DNA from: an uncultured Erythrobacter sp.
Lineage (GTDB): Bacteria > Pseudomonadota > Alphaproteobacteria > Sphingomonadales > Sphingomonadaceae
Assembly (NCBI RefSeq): GCF_947502395.1
Contig: NZ_CANMZM010000003.1
Coordinates: 310,001 to 374,000, forward strand
Direction: 5' to 3'
DNA: 64,000 bases
Positions within the stretch are counted from its first letter, which is position 1. Each line of letters starts with the position of its first letter. Below, one piece after another: positions 25,839 to 40,411 of this stretch. The notes under the pieces are model-generated. The model worked only from the letters and a program-made list of their open reading frames with translations, ran no database searches and was not told the DNA's origin. The translations under genes and the position numbers were made by a program.

Positions 25839-26440
25839 TGCTTGATGCGAAGCTTCGCCCGCTGATTGATCCCCCCTTGAATGCGGTTGGACGAGCACTC
25901 GTGGGTGCGGGGATTAGCGCCAATATGCTTACCTTTACGGGACTGGCGCTAGGGCTCGGTGGAGCGGCTGCGATTGCTCTGGGGCATATCTGGCTGGGCC
26001 TTGCGCTGATCGTCGCCAATCGCGTGCTTGATGGGCTCGATGGAGCGGTCGCACGGGCAAGTGAGCCGACTCTGCTTGGTGGCTATTTCGACATTGTCGC
26101 CGACTTTGCTTTCTATGTCTCCGTGCCTTTGGGCTTTGGTATTCTTGCCAGTGAGAACACGCTTCCGGCCTTAGTTCTTGTGGCGAGCTTTGTGCTGACG
26201 GGTGTTAGCTTCCTGGCCTTTGCCGTAGTCGCAGCCGAGCGCGGCGAAGAGACAGAGGCCCATGGCAAAAAGAGCTTCTTTTACTCCACTGGCCTTGCGG
26301 AAGGGACCGAGACCATCGCGGTCTTCATCGCCATGTGCTTGTTTCCGGCGTATTTCGCTATGATCGCCTACATCTATGCAGGTCTATGCGTACTGACGGT
26401 GTTTCAACGCAGCGCGATGGCCATCTCGACTTTCCGCTGA
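25838..26440 (+). CDS. CDP-alcohol phosphatidyltransferase
   Basis: 200 residues from the ATG at 25838, which shares its A with the transporter stop; an in-frame ATG at 25814 is possible. The CDP-alcohol motif is complete (DGLDGAVARASEPTLLGGYF then DIVAD), giving DG-x2-AR-x8-G-x3-D-x3-D with one extra spacing residue. Several membrane helices follow. The enzyme joins a CDP-diacylglycerol or CDP-alcohol to an alcohol in phospholipid synthesis; the alcohol cannot be told. It converges with the DUF1499 gene, four bases apart. Confidence 0.9.
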   Translation: MLDAKLRPLIDPPLNAVGRALVGAGISANMLTFTGLALGLGGAAAIALGHIWLGLALIVANRVLDGLDGAVARASEPTLLGGYFDIVADFAFYVSVPLGFGILASENTLPALVLVASFVLTGVSFLAFAVVAAERGEETEAHGKKSFFYSTGLAEGTETIAVFIAMCLFPAYFAMIAYIYAGLCVLTVFQRSAMAISTFR

Positions 26441-26444
26441 TCCA

Positions 26445-27302
26445 CTAACGTTGACCGATCTGTGCGGTGACCTTTTCGCGAAGTTCGGCAATGCGCGCCG
26501 CGTTTGCGCCTAGGTCGCTGCGGCCCACCCGGCTGACTGAGCGGAAGTCGATCTCATTCTCACCAATGCGCGCCACAACGTCGTCTTTGAAGCCGTACCA
26601 GAATGTCTCTGCAACACCCTCAACTCTGCCTGCATCTGCATCCTGACGGATATCGACAAAGCCCATCGATCCCATCGCCGCTGCCACCGCTGCGACCGCA
26701 TCGGCCTTGCTTGCGCCGGCCAAAGGCAGTGGCGAAAGCTCGGCATAGATATCGTTGATGATCTGCGCGTGATTCTGGATGATTAACGACTGTGCGCCAT
26801 CGTCATTCTTTAGCGATTGAAACGCTTCAAGCTCGCTCAACGGCACCTGATAGTCGTTGACCTGATTGGATTCAGTTTCTGCACGTTCAGCCATAATCTC
26901 GGCGGAAAAGGTCGGCGGATTTCCGGTATCAGTCGAAACATCGTAGATAGGATTGCTTTCTGCAGTAGATGAGGCAGACATTCCAAAGACGACAAAGGCG
27001 CCCGGCACGAGCAAACCTAAAACCGCGGATACAATGACCGCTTTGTTGCGAGGGCGCTTAACTCCGTCCTGCTTTTCAGCCTTCCGTCCTGACCAATTGA
27101 TCAAGCCAAGGATGAGCGCAATCAGCGCGGCAATCGCTGCTATGCCCACAAGAATAGGACCCGCAGTGAAGGTCATGCTGCCCAAGCCCACTTGCCAACT
27201 CCAAAGGCCGATCTTCGAGCCGATCGCAGCGATCATGAAGTAGAGCGGCAGGAATGCTGTGAGAGCGAGGACGAGCTTGGCGTACCAGGGTAGATTTTTC
27301 AT
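26445..27302 (-). CDS. DUF1499 membrane protein
   Basis: 285 residues from the ATG at 27302; further in-frame ATGs upstream lie in the promoter region. Three hydrophobic segments lie in the first about 120 residues (FLPLYFMIAAIGSKIGLW, ILVGIAAIAALIALILGLI, VSAVLGLLVPGAFVVFGM). The C-terminal half is the DUF1499 domain: NPIYDVSTDTGNPPTF, AETFWYGFKDDVVARI and the strong signature DFRSVSRVGRSDLGANA. The function is unknown. Confidence 0.85.
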   Translation of the reverse strand: MKNLPWYAKLVLALTAFLPLYFMIAAIGSKIGLWSWQVGLGSMTFTAGPILVGIAAIAALIALILGLINWSGRKAEKQDGVKRPRNKAVIVSAVLGLLVPGAFVVFGMSASSTAESNPIYDVSTDTGNPPTFSAEIMAERAETESNQVNDYQVPLSELEAFQSLKNDDGAQSLIIQNHAQIINDIYAELSPLPLAGASKADAVAAVAAAMGSMGFVDIRQDADAGRVEGVAETFWYGFKDDVVARIGENEIDFRSVSRVGRSDLGANAARIAELREKVTAQIGQR

Positions 27303-27597
27303 GAACTCAGTGTTTAGCGTCACGGGGCGCAAAGGCAATCCAGACGAGAATGCTTCTCCCCGTTTTGAGGCACCCAGGCGGCCCGTGTTTACTTGATATG
27401 AAAATTTGCAAGTACTCTGGGGAACCAGCCCAAGGAACACTCGTTACACCTATCAAGTTCACACGAGGGACCGCTACGGAACTCGTTGAATTACGGCGGC
27501 AAGGTCTCTAACCTGTTGTCGTGGGATACAGATCAGACGGGCTTTTCTCAGATGCGTGAGATCAGTTCGTCTCGAACTTGAAAAGGGAAGAAGTCCA

Positions 27598-28071
27598 ATG
27601 CGTAAGATTGTTATGAGCGCGGTCCTGGCACCCGCTGTACTCGCACTGGCTGCGTGCGGTGGCAAGCAGCCCGAAGCAGACGCTCCAGCAGAAGAATCGG
27701 TCGAAGAGGTCGCTGAAGTCGAAGTTCCGGAACCACCTTCTGATGTCGCCTTTGCTGACCTTACTGGCGATGCTGCTGCTGGCGAAACCGTGTTTGCTCA
27801 GTGCCGCACCTGCCACTTGATCGACGAAGGCAAGAATGGCGTTGGTCCGTCACTCTACGGCGTGATTGGCCGGACCGCTGGCACAATCGAAGGCTTCCGC
27901 TATTCAGATGCGAACGCGAACAGTGGTGTCACATGGACCCCAGAAGTGATGTTCGAATATCTCGAAGCGCCGCGCGAGTTCATGCCCGGTACGCGGATGG
28001 CGTTCCCTGGCCTCAAAAACCCGCAAGATCGCGCTGATGTCATCGCTTATCTCGAAGCAAGCGACGACTAA
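27598..28071 (+). CDS. Lipoprotein c-type cytochrome at the edge of the photosynthesis cluster
   Basis: 157 residues from the ATG at 27598, preceded by GGGAAGAAG. A lipobox (ALAAC, Cys20) predicts a membrane anchor, followed by an acidic Glu/Pro/Ala-rich linker of about 35 residues. The class I cytochrome domain has one haem site, CRTCH (Cys69 to His73), [11 protein letters not shown], and a distal Met in GTRMAFPG. Its place next to hemA and the absence of pufC make it a candidate electron donor to the reaction centre; that is inference. A terminator separates it from hemA. Confidence 0.9.
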   Translation: MRKIVMSAVLAPAVLALAACGGKQPEADAPAEESVEEVAEVEVPEPPSDVAFADLTGDAAAGETVFAQCRTCHLIDEGKNGVGPSLYGVIGRTAGTIEGFRYSDANANSGVTWTPEVMFEYLEAPREFMPGTRMAFPGLKNPQDRADVIAYLEASDD

Positions 28072-28111
28072 GGTCGGCTTGTAAACTCCGGGCTTTGATG
28101 CTCGATAGTAA

Positions 28112-28147
28112 AAAAGTGCCTCGTGGGCTGCCACGAGGCCCTTTTTG
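28112..28147. terminator. Bidirectional terminator between cytochrome gene and hemA
   Basis: Stem GCCTCGTGG / CCACGAGGC with a four-base loop at 28118-28139, with an A-run before it and a T-run after it, so it can end both the plus-strand cytochrome mRNA and the minus-strand hemA mRNA. Confidence 0.9.
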
Positions 28148-28168
28148 TTTGTTTCGAGGAACGGGAAA

Positions 28169-29389
28169 TCAAGCTGCGATACGACCGCGTGCCAACTCAC
28201 ATTGCGACCAGATTTCGCTAAGCGCATTGATAAGTCGGGTGACGTCACCTGTGTCGTGCACAGGCGATGGTGTTAGGCGCAGTCGCTCTGTGCCCACTGG
28301 CACGGTCGGATAGTTGATCGGCTGGACATAGATGCCGTGATTATCCATCAGCCAGTCGCTGATCATCTTGCACTTGGCCGCATCGCCGACCATCACCGGG
28401 ATGATGTGGCTCGGATTGGGCAGATGTGGAATGTTCATCATATCAAGCTGACGACGCACTTCCTTGACCCGTTCACGTTGAAGTTCACGCTCCGCATTGC
28501 TTTCCTTCAAGTGCCTGATGCTGGCCGCCGCGCCCGCCGCTACAGCAGGGGGCAGGGCGGTTGAGAAGATAAAGCCGCTTGCAAAACTGCGCACAAAATC
28601 AACCAGGTCACGGCTCGCTGCGATATAACCGCCCATCACGCCAAAGGCCTTGCCAAGCGTGCCTTCGATCACGGTGATGCGGTCCATTAGACCTTCTTGC
28701 TCCGCAACACCGCCGCCGCGTGGGCCGTAAAGGCCAACCGCGTGCACTTCGTCGATATAGCTCATCGCCCCATGTTTTTCACACACGCCGAGGATTGCCT
28801 CGATTGGGGCGATGTCGCCATCCATCGAATAGACGCTTTCGAAGGCGACCAGCTTGGGTGTGTCGGCAGGGTATTCTGAGAGCAGCCGGTCGAGATCCTC
28901 GACATCATTGTGCTTCCAAATCTTGTAGGGCGCGCGGCTGTGGCGAATACCTTCGATCATGGATGCATGGTTGAGAGCATCGGAGAACACTACACAGCCC
29001 GGGATCTTGCTCGCCAGAGTGCCAAGGCCCGCCCAGTTCGAGACATAGCCCGATGTGAACAGCAGAGCGCTTTCCTTACCGTGCAGATCGGCAAGCTCGG
29101 CCTCAAGCTCCACATGGTAGTGATTAGTGCCCGAGATATTGCGCGTGCCCCCTGCACCCGCGCCGCATTCGTCGAGCGTTGAATGCATTGCTTCGATTAC
29201 CTTGGGGTGCTGCCCCATGCCGAGATAGTCATTGGAGCACCAAACGGTGACCGCTTGCGTCCCGTCTTCGACGAAACGGGTGGCGTGTGGAAACTTGCCG
29301 CAGTGCCGCTTGATATCGGTGAAGACGCGATAGCGTCCCTCTTCGCGAACGCCGTCCAGTTCTTTCGCGAAAAATGCATCAAAGTCCAT
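28169..29389 (-). CDS. hemA: 5-aminolevulinate synthase
   Basis: 406 residues, the usual length. It makes 5-aminolevulinate from glycine and succinyl-CoA, the first step of tetrapyrrole synthesis. Family marks are [35 protein letters not shown], the PLP-contact HNDVEDLD and [12 protein letters not shown], and the PLP Lys in [13 protein letters not shown]. It is the last gene of the long bchF-to-hemA operon, 42 bases after puhE, which ties precursor supply to bacteriochlorophyll synthesis. Confidence 0.97.
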   Translation of the reverse strand: MDFDAFFAKELDGVREEGRYRVFTDIKRHCGKFPHATRFVEDGTQAVTVWCSNDYLGMGQHPKVIEAMHSTLDECGAGAGGTRNISGTNHYHVELEAELADLHGKESALLFTSGYVSNWAGLGTLASKIPGCVVFSDALNHASMIEGIRHSRAPYKIWKHNDVEDLDRLLSEYPADTPKLVAFESVYSMDGDIAPIEAILGVCEKHGAMSYIDEVHAVGLYGPRGGGVAEQEGLMDRITVIEGTLGKAFGVMGGYIAASRDLVDFVRSFASGFIFSTALPPAVAAGAAASIRHLKESNAERELQRERVKEVRRQLDMMNIPHLPNPSHIIPVMVGDAAKCKMISDWLMDNHGIYVQPINYPTVPVGTERLRLTPSPVHDTGDVTRLINALSEIWSQCELARGRIAA

Positions 29390-29431
29390 GGGTGTTCCCC
29401 TGTTCTCTCATGGTAATATTTTGGTTGGTGT

Positions 29432-30211
29432 TCATACAGGATCGCTCCTGCGTTTGAAGGCCCAGCCCCACAGCATCCCGTCTCGAAACGGCAGGGCAAG
29501 GAAAAGGTGTTCGATTACGCCGAGAAGGCACAGCGCGGTCAGCAGGCTGGCTCCCACCATCTCTGGGCTGCCTGCAGGTGCTGCCATGGCGAGCGATGCG
29601 AACCACGCTGCCAAAGCGATGGTTCCGGCGATCGAAGCGCAGAGCAAAAGCGTCATGCGATTGCCGCCGAAGTAGCTTTTCAGATAGCCTAAATGCTCCG
29701 GCATCATCTCCAGTGATGAGTTGGGTACGCCGACAAATAGGTTGATCTTGGAGGATAGCCTCAGGCCGAACATGAGTACAAAAACCGTCGCCCCAATCTG
29801 ATTGGGCGCGTTCCACGAGAGCGAGATCAGCATCAACGCGGTGAATGCCAGAGCAATCTCATGGTGCATGACAGTGGCACTCGCCTCAGTGAAGCGTTCA
29901 ATACCGCGCACGCCAAGCGATTGAGCCTCACGCCGCGGGCCAGCTGCCGCGCCAGTAAGAAAGCCGATTTCATGCCACCCCCACACCATTAAGGCGCCAA
30001 CAAAGCTCACATAAACAGCGCCGACCCCCACAGTCCCTGATGAAAAGAGGATCGCGACAAGCCCGGCTATTCCCACCACCCCGCCAACAGCGACGCTTCG
30101 GCGGAAGGTGCCTCGTGCACGGCTGTCGACCCAGGCGATAAGCCCGGTTGCCATGAACCAAATGGCCAGCGTCACGATAACCGGGACAATATGGCCGCTC
30201 CAACTCACCAT
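29432..30211 (-). CDS. puhE: Photosynthetic complex assembly protein 2 (PuhE)
   Basis: 259 residues, very hydrophobic, with about seven membrane segments. [45 protein letters not shown] and INLFVGVPN are recognised PuhE blocks. PuhE helps tune reaction centre and light-harvesting assembly in Rhodobacter; the exact mechanism is unknown. It overlaps acsF by seven bases and precedes hemA, the order typical of alphaproteobacterial PGCs. Confidence 0.93.
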   Translation of the reverse strand: MVSWSGHIVPVIVTLAIWFMATGLIAWVDSRARGTFRRSVAVGGVVGIAGLVAILFSSGTVGVGAVYVSFVGALMVWGWHEIGFLTGAAAGPRREAQSLGVRGIERFTEASATVMHHEIALAFTALMLISLSWNAPNQIGATVFVLMFGLRLSSKINLFVGVPNSSLEMMPEHLGYLKSYFGGNRMTLLLCASIAGTIALAAWFASLAMAAPAGSPEMVGASLLTALCLLGVIEHLFLALPFRDGMLWGWAFKRRSDPV

Positions 30212-31293
30212 GCAGGTTGAAGCCTGATCTTTGCGGGCAGTCTGTGGGTTTTTGGGCGCTGGAAGTACATACGGACAAAGTTGTAGCCAGCACCGGCCAT
30301 ACCGCTTGCCCGTTTCATCAAGCCGCCAATGCCTCCTTGCGCCTTTCCGTCTTCGATGCGGAGCGCGGCTTGCCGAAGAGCTTCCATCCGAGCGCGGAAC
30401 TTCGGATCGTCGATGTCCAATTCCACTGGATAGACCTGACGCGCGATTGTGTTGCAGATGTCGAAAACTTCGTAATCATATTCGGTCGGGTCAACGCCTA
30501 AGGCCTTATGGAACACAGGCCGAGCGTGATCGCGCACGTACATTGTAGCGTAGACCGACAAGAGGAAGAACCGGATCCAAAGCTTGTTGTGGCCTTCAAG
30601 CAATTTGGGGTCTGCGCGCATCAGCATGGCAAAGGCTTCACCATGGCGGAATTCATCATTGCACCATTCCTCAAACCAATCGAAGATTGGGTGGAACTTG
30701 TTCTCTGGATGCTTTTCGAGGTGTCGGTAAATCGTGATGTAGCGCGCATATCCGATCTTCTCCGACAGATAGACCGCATACCAAATGAACTTCGGTCGGA
30801 AGTATGTGTACTTCTTTGTCTTGGTGAGGAAGCCCAGATCAACTCCGATGCCAGCATCTTTGAGGCTTTCATTGATGAAGCCAGCATGCCGGCTTTCATC
30901 ACGCGCAAGCAGTTTGAAAAGCTGCTTCACGTCCGGGTTTTTGGTGCGCTTGGCAATTTCGGCATAGAGCACACAGCCGGAAAATTCAGAGGTCATCGAA
31001 CTTACGAGGAAATCAGTGAACTCGGCACGCAACTCCGGCTCGAGCCCTTCAATAATGCCCGCAAAATCGTCCTTGTGACGGAAATGGGTCTTGTTCGGAT
31101 CGCCGACCATATCGGCGATTAGTTGGTCCCATTCTTCGCGAACAAGGCTCACATCTATGGCATCAAGAGCGTCAAAATCGGTGGTGTAGAAACGCGGGGT
31201 CAGCACGGTGTCCTGTGTCGCAAGCGCCATCGCTTCATCGCTGGTCATCATCTTTTGGTTCGGATCTGCTTTGACTTCGGTTTGCGCGTTCAT
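30205..31293 (-). CDS. acsF: Oxygen-dependent Mg-protoporphyrin IX monomethyl ester cyclase
   Basis: 362 residues. AcsF is a diiron monooxygenase that closes the fifth ring of Mg-protoporphyrin monomethyl ester using O2. The diiron ligands are in glutamate/histidine motifs such as [15 protein letters not shown] and the later [34 protein letters not shown] marks the N terminus. No bchE, the anaerobic cyclase, is visible, which fits aerobic phototrophy. It overlaps the small unknown gene upstream by four bases. Confidence 0.97.
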   Translation of the reverse strand: MNAQTEVKADPNQKMMTSDEAMALATQDTVLTPRFYTTDFDALDAIDVSLVREEWDQLIADMVGDPNKTHFRHKDDFAGIIEGLEPELRAEFTDFLVSSMTSEFSGCVLYAEIAKRTKNPDVKQLFKLLARDESRHAGFINESLKDAGIGVDLGFLTKTKKYTYFRPKFIWYAVYLSEKIGYARYITIYRHLEKHPENKFHPIFDWFEEWCNDEFRHGEAFAMLMRADPKLLEGHNKLWIRFFLLSVYATMYVRDHARPVFHKALGVDPTEYDYEVFDICNTIARQVYPVELDIDDPKFRARMEALRQAALRIEDGKAQGGIGGLMKRASGMAGAGYNFVRMYFQRPKTHRLPAKIRLQPAW

Positions 31294-31631
31294 TTGATCC
31301 TCCCGGCGTTAAAGCTGACTTCGTAGAGCTCGGCCAAGTCGAAATAGGCGGCGACTTTGGTGAGCACGCGCTTCACCGGCCCTGCACGGGTCACCGTGGC
31401 TGTGCGTTCGAACACTTCACGGCTGCCAAAGGGTATGGAGATCGGGTCGCCATGCACACGCACTTTGTCGCCCGGCTCCATCAGAACACTTTCGGGCATT
31501 TCCACATGGGCATGGAAATGAAGTGAGCTTTGTTCGACGGTAATGATGCACGGCGCGTCAAACACGCGCGCATCCGGCGGCGTAAAGCCGTTAATATCAG
31601 TCGATCCCGAGACTGCTATTGTCGCCATCAA
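31290..31631 (-). CDS. Small conserved PGC protein between puhC and acsF, function unknown
   Basis: 113 residues, or 112 if the second ATG is used; both starts overlap the puhC stop (ATGATG). It is soluble-looking and beta-rich. Noted segments are [33 protein letters not shown] and a C-terminal [17 protein letters not shown]. Similar small genes stand at this place in other alphaproteobacterial PGCs, but I know of no function. Its overlaps with puhC and acsF (four bases each) suggest coupled translation, so a role in cyclase function or complex assembly is plausible. It may be a subunit needed by AcsF, which remains untested here. Confidence 0.85.
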   Translation of the reverse strand: MMATIAVSGSTDINGFTPPDARVFDAPCIITVEQSSLHFHAHVEMPESVLMEPGDKVRVHGDPISIPFGSREVFERTATVTRAGPVKRVLTKVAAYFDLAELYEVSFNAGRIK

Positions 31632-32110
31632 TTGCTCCTGTTTTCCAAGAAGTTGGCGAAGGTGGTGCGATTGCCTTTTCCGAATGAGCCGAGCTCAACG
31701 CTTTCGCCCGTCGTAGTGTCACGCAAGGTGAGCATGTTGTTGTCCCATTCGATGAGCTCAAACGGCACCGAGCGGCCAATACCGTTGACCCGCCGTTGAT
31801 AGACCAGACTGCGGACTGTTGTGCGAACGAAGCCGCCTGTGCCGGGACCAAAGCGCGCGATCTCCTCCCGGCTGGCGGCATCCTCGACCCGCACGGTACC
31901 ATCGCGCTCATCGAAGAAAAGGAGCGAGCGTGTTGCCGTCGCTGTAGCGCCAGAGGCCGCTCGCGCTTCGCTGGGGATGGCTTGCCGTTCAAAGAAGCCA
32001 AAGCTCACAGCCGATGTCAGCGCGAGAGTTATCGCGATGAGCCCGCCCATGAGGAGCAGCGGAAAGCGGTGGACGGTGATCTCGTCCTCTTCATACTCGC
32101 GTACAATCAC
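31628..32110 (-). CDS. puhC: Photosynthetic complex assembly protein PuhC
   Basis: 160 residues with one N-terminal membrane segment (about 15-40, FPLLLMGGLIAITLALTSAV) and a periplasmic domain. LLFFDERDGTVRVEDAASRE, GGFVRTTVRSLVYQRR and PFELIEWDNNMLTLRDTTTG are typical PuhC blocks. PuhC helps assemble the LH1-reaction centre complex. It overlaps puhB and the downstream small gene by four bases each. Confidence 0.94.
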   Translation of the reverse strand: MIVREYEEDEITVHRFPLLLMGGLIAITLALTSAVSFGFFERQAIPSEARAASGATATATRSLLFFDERDGTVRVEDAASREEIARFGPGTGGFVRTTVRSLVYQRRVNGIGRSVPFELIEWDNNMLTLRDTTTGESVELGSFGKGNRTTFANFLENRSN

Positions 32111-32802
32111 GTAAGCGCTCCTCTCATTTCGGCATCGGTGAGGACGCTATCTGCGACCCCATCCTGCGCTTCATTGATCTGCATCAAATTTTGCTCGACA
32201 GGCACGTGCTTGGCGCAGGCCTCCGCCAGAATGCGCGCAACCTTCTCCGCCTCGGGCACAGCGCGCAGCATTGGCTCTGGGCTGGCATAGCGCCAAGGCC
32301 GGGCGTGCGGCCAAAGCAGGGCGTAACCGAGCAACCGCTCACCGCCGAGCATCAGAGCAATATCGCCATGGCTCTCGCCGCGTGCTTTCAAGTTCGCCGA
32401 TTGCACATGTCTTAAAGGCAGATTGACCCGGGTCTCTATCGCCATGCCGATGCGCATGATCAGCCGTGCATCGGTCAAGATATAAAGTGTGGTGCGCGCG
32501 CTCAGCCACGCAAGACCATAGAGAATAGCAACTGCCAGAACGCCAAGCACTGCGCACACAATCGCAGTGCCCATATTGCCAAGCGCCATCGAGATCACGA
32601 CGAGCGCGGCAAAATAGAGCCCGACGGTGCGGGTGTGAAAGGCCGTGCGGGCAAAAACCGGCAAATCGGGCCGCCCCTTCCACAAGACTTTCTCTTCGTG
32701 GCTTGGCGTGCCCATGGGATCACCATGGGCGGCCGGGCCTGCCTCTTCGAGCTCTTGTGCTGTCTTAGACAACGTGCGTTCTGGCGTGGTGCTTAGATCC
32801 AT
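32107..32802 (-). CDS. puhB: Photosynthetic complex assembly protein PuhB
   Basis: 231 residues. Two membrane segments (about 60-100) lie within a bacterial PH-like region: EEKVLWKGRPDLPVFARTAF starts it, followed by YILTDARLIMRIGMAIETRV and LPLRHVQSANLKARGESHGD. PuhB promotes reaction centre assembly in Rhodobacter. It overlaps puhA by ten bases and puhC by four. The N-terminal 30 residues are not conserved-looking; a second Met at residue 30 could be an alternative start. Confidence 0.92.
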   Translation of the reverse strand: MDLSTTPERTLSKTAQELEEAGPAAHGDPMGTPSHEEKVLWKGRPDLPVFARTAFHTRTVGLYFAALVVISMALGNMGTAIVCAVLGVLAVAILYGLAWLSARTTLYILTDARLIMRIGMAIETRVNLPLRHVQSANLKARGESHGDIALMLGGERLLGYALLWPHARPWRYASPEPMLRAVPEAEKVARILAEACAKHVPVEQNLMQINEAQDGVADSVLTDAEMRGALT

Positions 32803-33626
32803 GGCTCTGATCGCTCCGGCAATGCATGGAGATAGCCACCGCCGTAATAGGCCTGGATCTTGTCTTCCTCGAGACGAGTGATCTGGCCAGCTTTGGCAAT
32901 GGCAGGAACGCTATCGAACTGGTCGGAGCGGATCGCTTCGATGTCGATGAGCGCGGTTTGATCGTCAACAATCGGCAAGAGTCCACCAAGACCGCCGAGC
33001 CATTTGGTGCCTTGCACCGCGGCATAGGCCATCGGCGCGAGCACTTTCTTGCCCGAATTGGTGGTGATTTCGAGATAGCGGATCATGTGCTCGGCCTGAT
33101 CGACCCAGACATCGCTCACTTCGCCTGCCATCTTTTTATCGGCGCCATAAACGGCAAGTCCGACGGGGTTTTGGTCCTGCTCGGCGATTTCAATCCCGTG
33201 CACCGCATCACCAATGGGAACAATACGAGGGTGCCCATCCACGGTGAGATCAGGATAATCCTCGCGCTGAGCGTAGGCGGCGGTGCCAAGACCATCGGCC
33301 ATCGCGTCGCCCTCTGGAACCCAGGGGGCACCCGTACCGCCCCAAGCTTGCTTGGCGGGAATGTTCTCGACTTTGGAAAGCTCATCACGAGGCGCATCTT
33401 CTGGCGTGTAACTTCCGCGGCCGTGCGGCAAATCGAATGTCTTCTTGCCGCCATCAGACAATGGCAATCCGCGATCAATTAGCCCGCTTTGCTCGTGCTC
33501 AAGCGGGTAACCTTCGCGTCGACTCTCGCGATTGAGATAGATTACCAGTCCGACAAAGAAGACGAAAAACAAAATGACGCTCAGCTCGGCTACGTCAAAA
33601 AGCCCGGCAATGTATACGTTACCCAT
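32793..33626 (-). CDS. puhA: Photosynthetic reaction centre H subunit
   Basis: 277 residues. A single N-terminal membrane helix (about 10-31, LSVILFFVFFVGLVIYL) is followed by the family signature NRESRREGYPLE, then a cytoplasmic beta-barrel domain with VSDVWVDQAEHMIRYLEI and a C-terminal YYGGGYLHALPERSEP. The H subunit caps the L/M reaction centre and guides protons to the QB quinone. It lies 77 bases after lhaA, the largest gap in this operon apart from none greater, with a hairpin in the gap. Confidence 0.97.
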   Translation of the reverse strand: MGNVYIAGLFDVAELSVILFFVFFVGLVIYLNRESRREGYPLEHEQSGLIDRGLPLSDGGKKTFDLPHGRGSYTPEDAPRDELSKVENIPAKQAWGGTGAPWVPEGDAMADGLGTAAYAQREDYPDLTVDGHPRIVPIGDAVHGIEIAEQDQNPVGLAVYGADKKMAGEVSDVWVDQAEHMIRYLEITTNSGKKVLAPMAYAAVQGTKWLGGLGGLLPIVDDQTALIDIEAIRSDQFDSVPAIAKAGQITRLEEDKIQAYYGGGYLHALPERSEPWI

Positions 33627-33649
33627 GGTACTTTCCTTTGGTTTTTGAA

Positions 33650-33669
33650 GGAGCCTCTGCAGTGGCTCC
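33650..33669 (-). other. Stem-loop between lhaA and puhA
   Basis: GGAGCC, eight-base loop, GGCTCC in the 77-base gap ahead of puhA. There is no T-run, so it is more likely an RNA processing or stability element than a terminator. A separate puhA promoter within this region is possible but not clear. Confidence 0.5.
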
Positions 33670-33703
33670 CCGACGTGTGGACCGCTCTATCCCGAGCAAG
33701 CGA

Positions 33704-35133
33704 TCATGTTGGGAACTCGCGTAGGCCGAACGGCTGGTCTGCGCTATTCCGTGATTGGATGGACGATATGCGAGAGTGTCCGACAAGCGGACCAATCGCG
33801 GCGAGGCCTGCGATAAGTAGCAGAATTTCAATGACGTAGACGGAGGTGTAACCGCTCGCACGGGTGGCTATCGTGGCCGTGGCGTCGGCTGCAGCTAACC
33901 AGGCGACAAGGTCGCGAACAAGTCCGCCAAGCGCAATACCGCCGCCAGCACAAGTTGCCTGAACCGCGCCCCACGCGCCAAGCGCGAGCCCTGCAGTTTC
34001 AGATTTGGCGAGCGCCATGGCTTCGATCAGAGTGCCAACAGAAAAGAGGCCGAGGCCAAGGCCGATCAGCAGTGCGCCAGCATAGAGCATCAAAGCGGAT
34101 TCAAACGGTCCTGCGAATAGCACGAGCAAAAAAGCATTCACCCCGATCACAAGGCCAAGCCCTGCGAGCCTGAGTGGGTCAGCCCCCATCGACATTCTGC
34201 GGCCGGAATAGATGAAACCCAACAATGCGCCCAAGGCCCATGCCCCGGTGAGACCGGTGGTCGCGCCTACCGAAAGGCCAAGGATCTCTCCGCCAAACGG
34301 CTCGAGCAGAGCATCCTGCATGGCAAAGCCTGCCGCACCGATTCCAATGGCGGTCAGAAGGCGCGCATTGCGGCCATCGCGCACAAAGGCGTTCCAAAGT
34401 TCGCCGAAACTCGGCGCGTCCGGGTCCGCTTTGGTGCGCTCTGGGGCGCGGGCCTCTTGCTTCCACAGCGCAACAAGATTGAGCACCATTGTGAAAACGG
34501 CAGCGCCCTGGATAACCTGGACAAGCCGCGTAGGGCTGAAGTCGATGAGCAATCCGCCAATGACGAAAGCCGACAGCATCATGCCGACCAGCAGCATGAC
34601 ATAAAGCAGCGCAACGGCGCGCGGTCGCTTATCTTCAGGGGCGAGATCAGTCGCCAGCGCAAGACCAGCAGTCTGTGTCACATGGAAACCAAGACCTGTC
34701 AGCAGGAAGGCGACCGCGGCAGCTACAAGGCCGATTTCAAAGCGCCCTTCAAGCTCCAGCAGCAGCAGGGCGAATGGCATGACTGCTAGCCCTCCAAACT
34801 GCATCATCGTCCCAAACCAGATGTAAGGCACACGCCTCCATCCAAGAGCCGAGACGTGTCGGTCAGACTTGTGACCGATCAGAGCGCGGAACGGCGCAAC
34901 TAGCAGTGGCACGGCGATCAAAGTTGCAATCAGCCATGTCGGCGTGCCCAGCTCCACGACCATCACGCGGTTGAGCGTGCCGCTTAGCAAAACCATCGCC
35001 ATACCAACGCTCACCTGAAACAGCGACAAGCGTAGGAGCCGCGAGAGTGGCAGCTCTTTGCTTGCCGCATCGGCAAACGGCATCAGATCCGCCATCATAC
35101 GGGCAAATTGATAGGAAGGGCGCTTGGGCTGGC

Positions 35134-35137
<4 letters not shown>
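33704..35137 (-). CDS. lhaA: Light-harvesting complex assembly protein LhaA (PucC family)
   Basis: 477 residues with about twelve membrane segments. PucC-family marks are LSLFQVSVGMAMVLLSGTLN near residue 40, APFRALIGHKSD, WRRVPYIWFGTMMQFGG and TDLAPEDKRPRAVALLYVML. Members help insert LH1 subunits or their pigments during assembly. It overlaps bchM by four bases. A second family member, Bch2, is encoded at 47558, and the positions (after bchM here, next to bchP there) tell the two apart. Confidence 0.95.
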
Positions 35138-40400
<5,263 letters not shown>

Positions 40401-40411
<11 letters not shown>

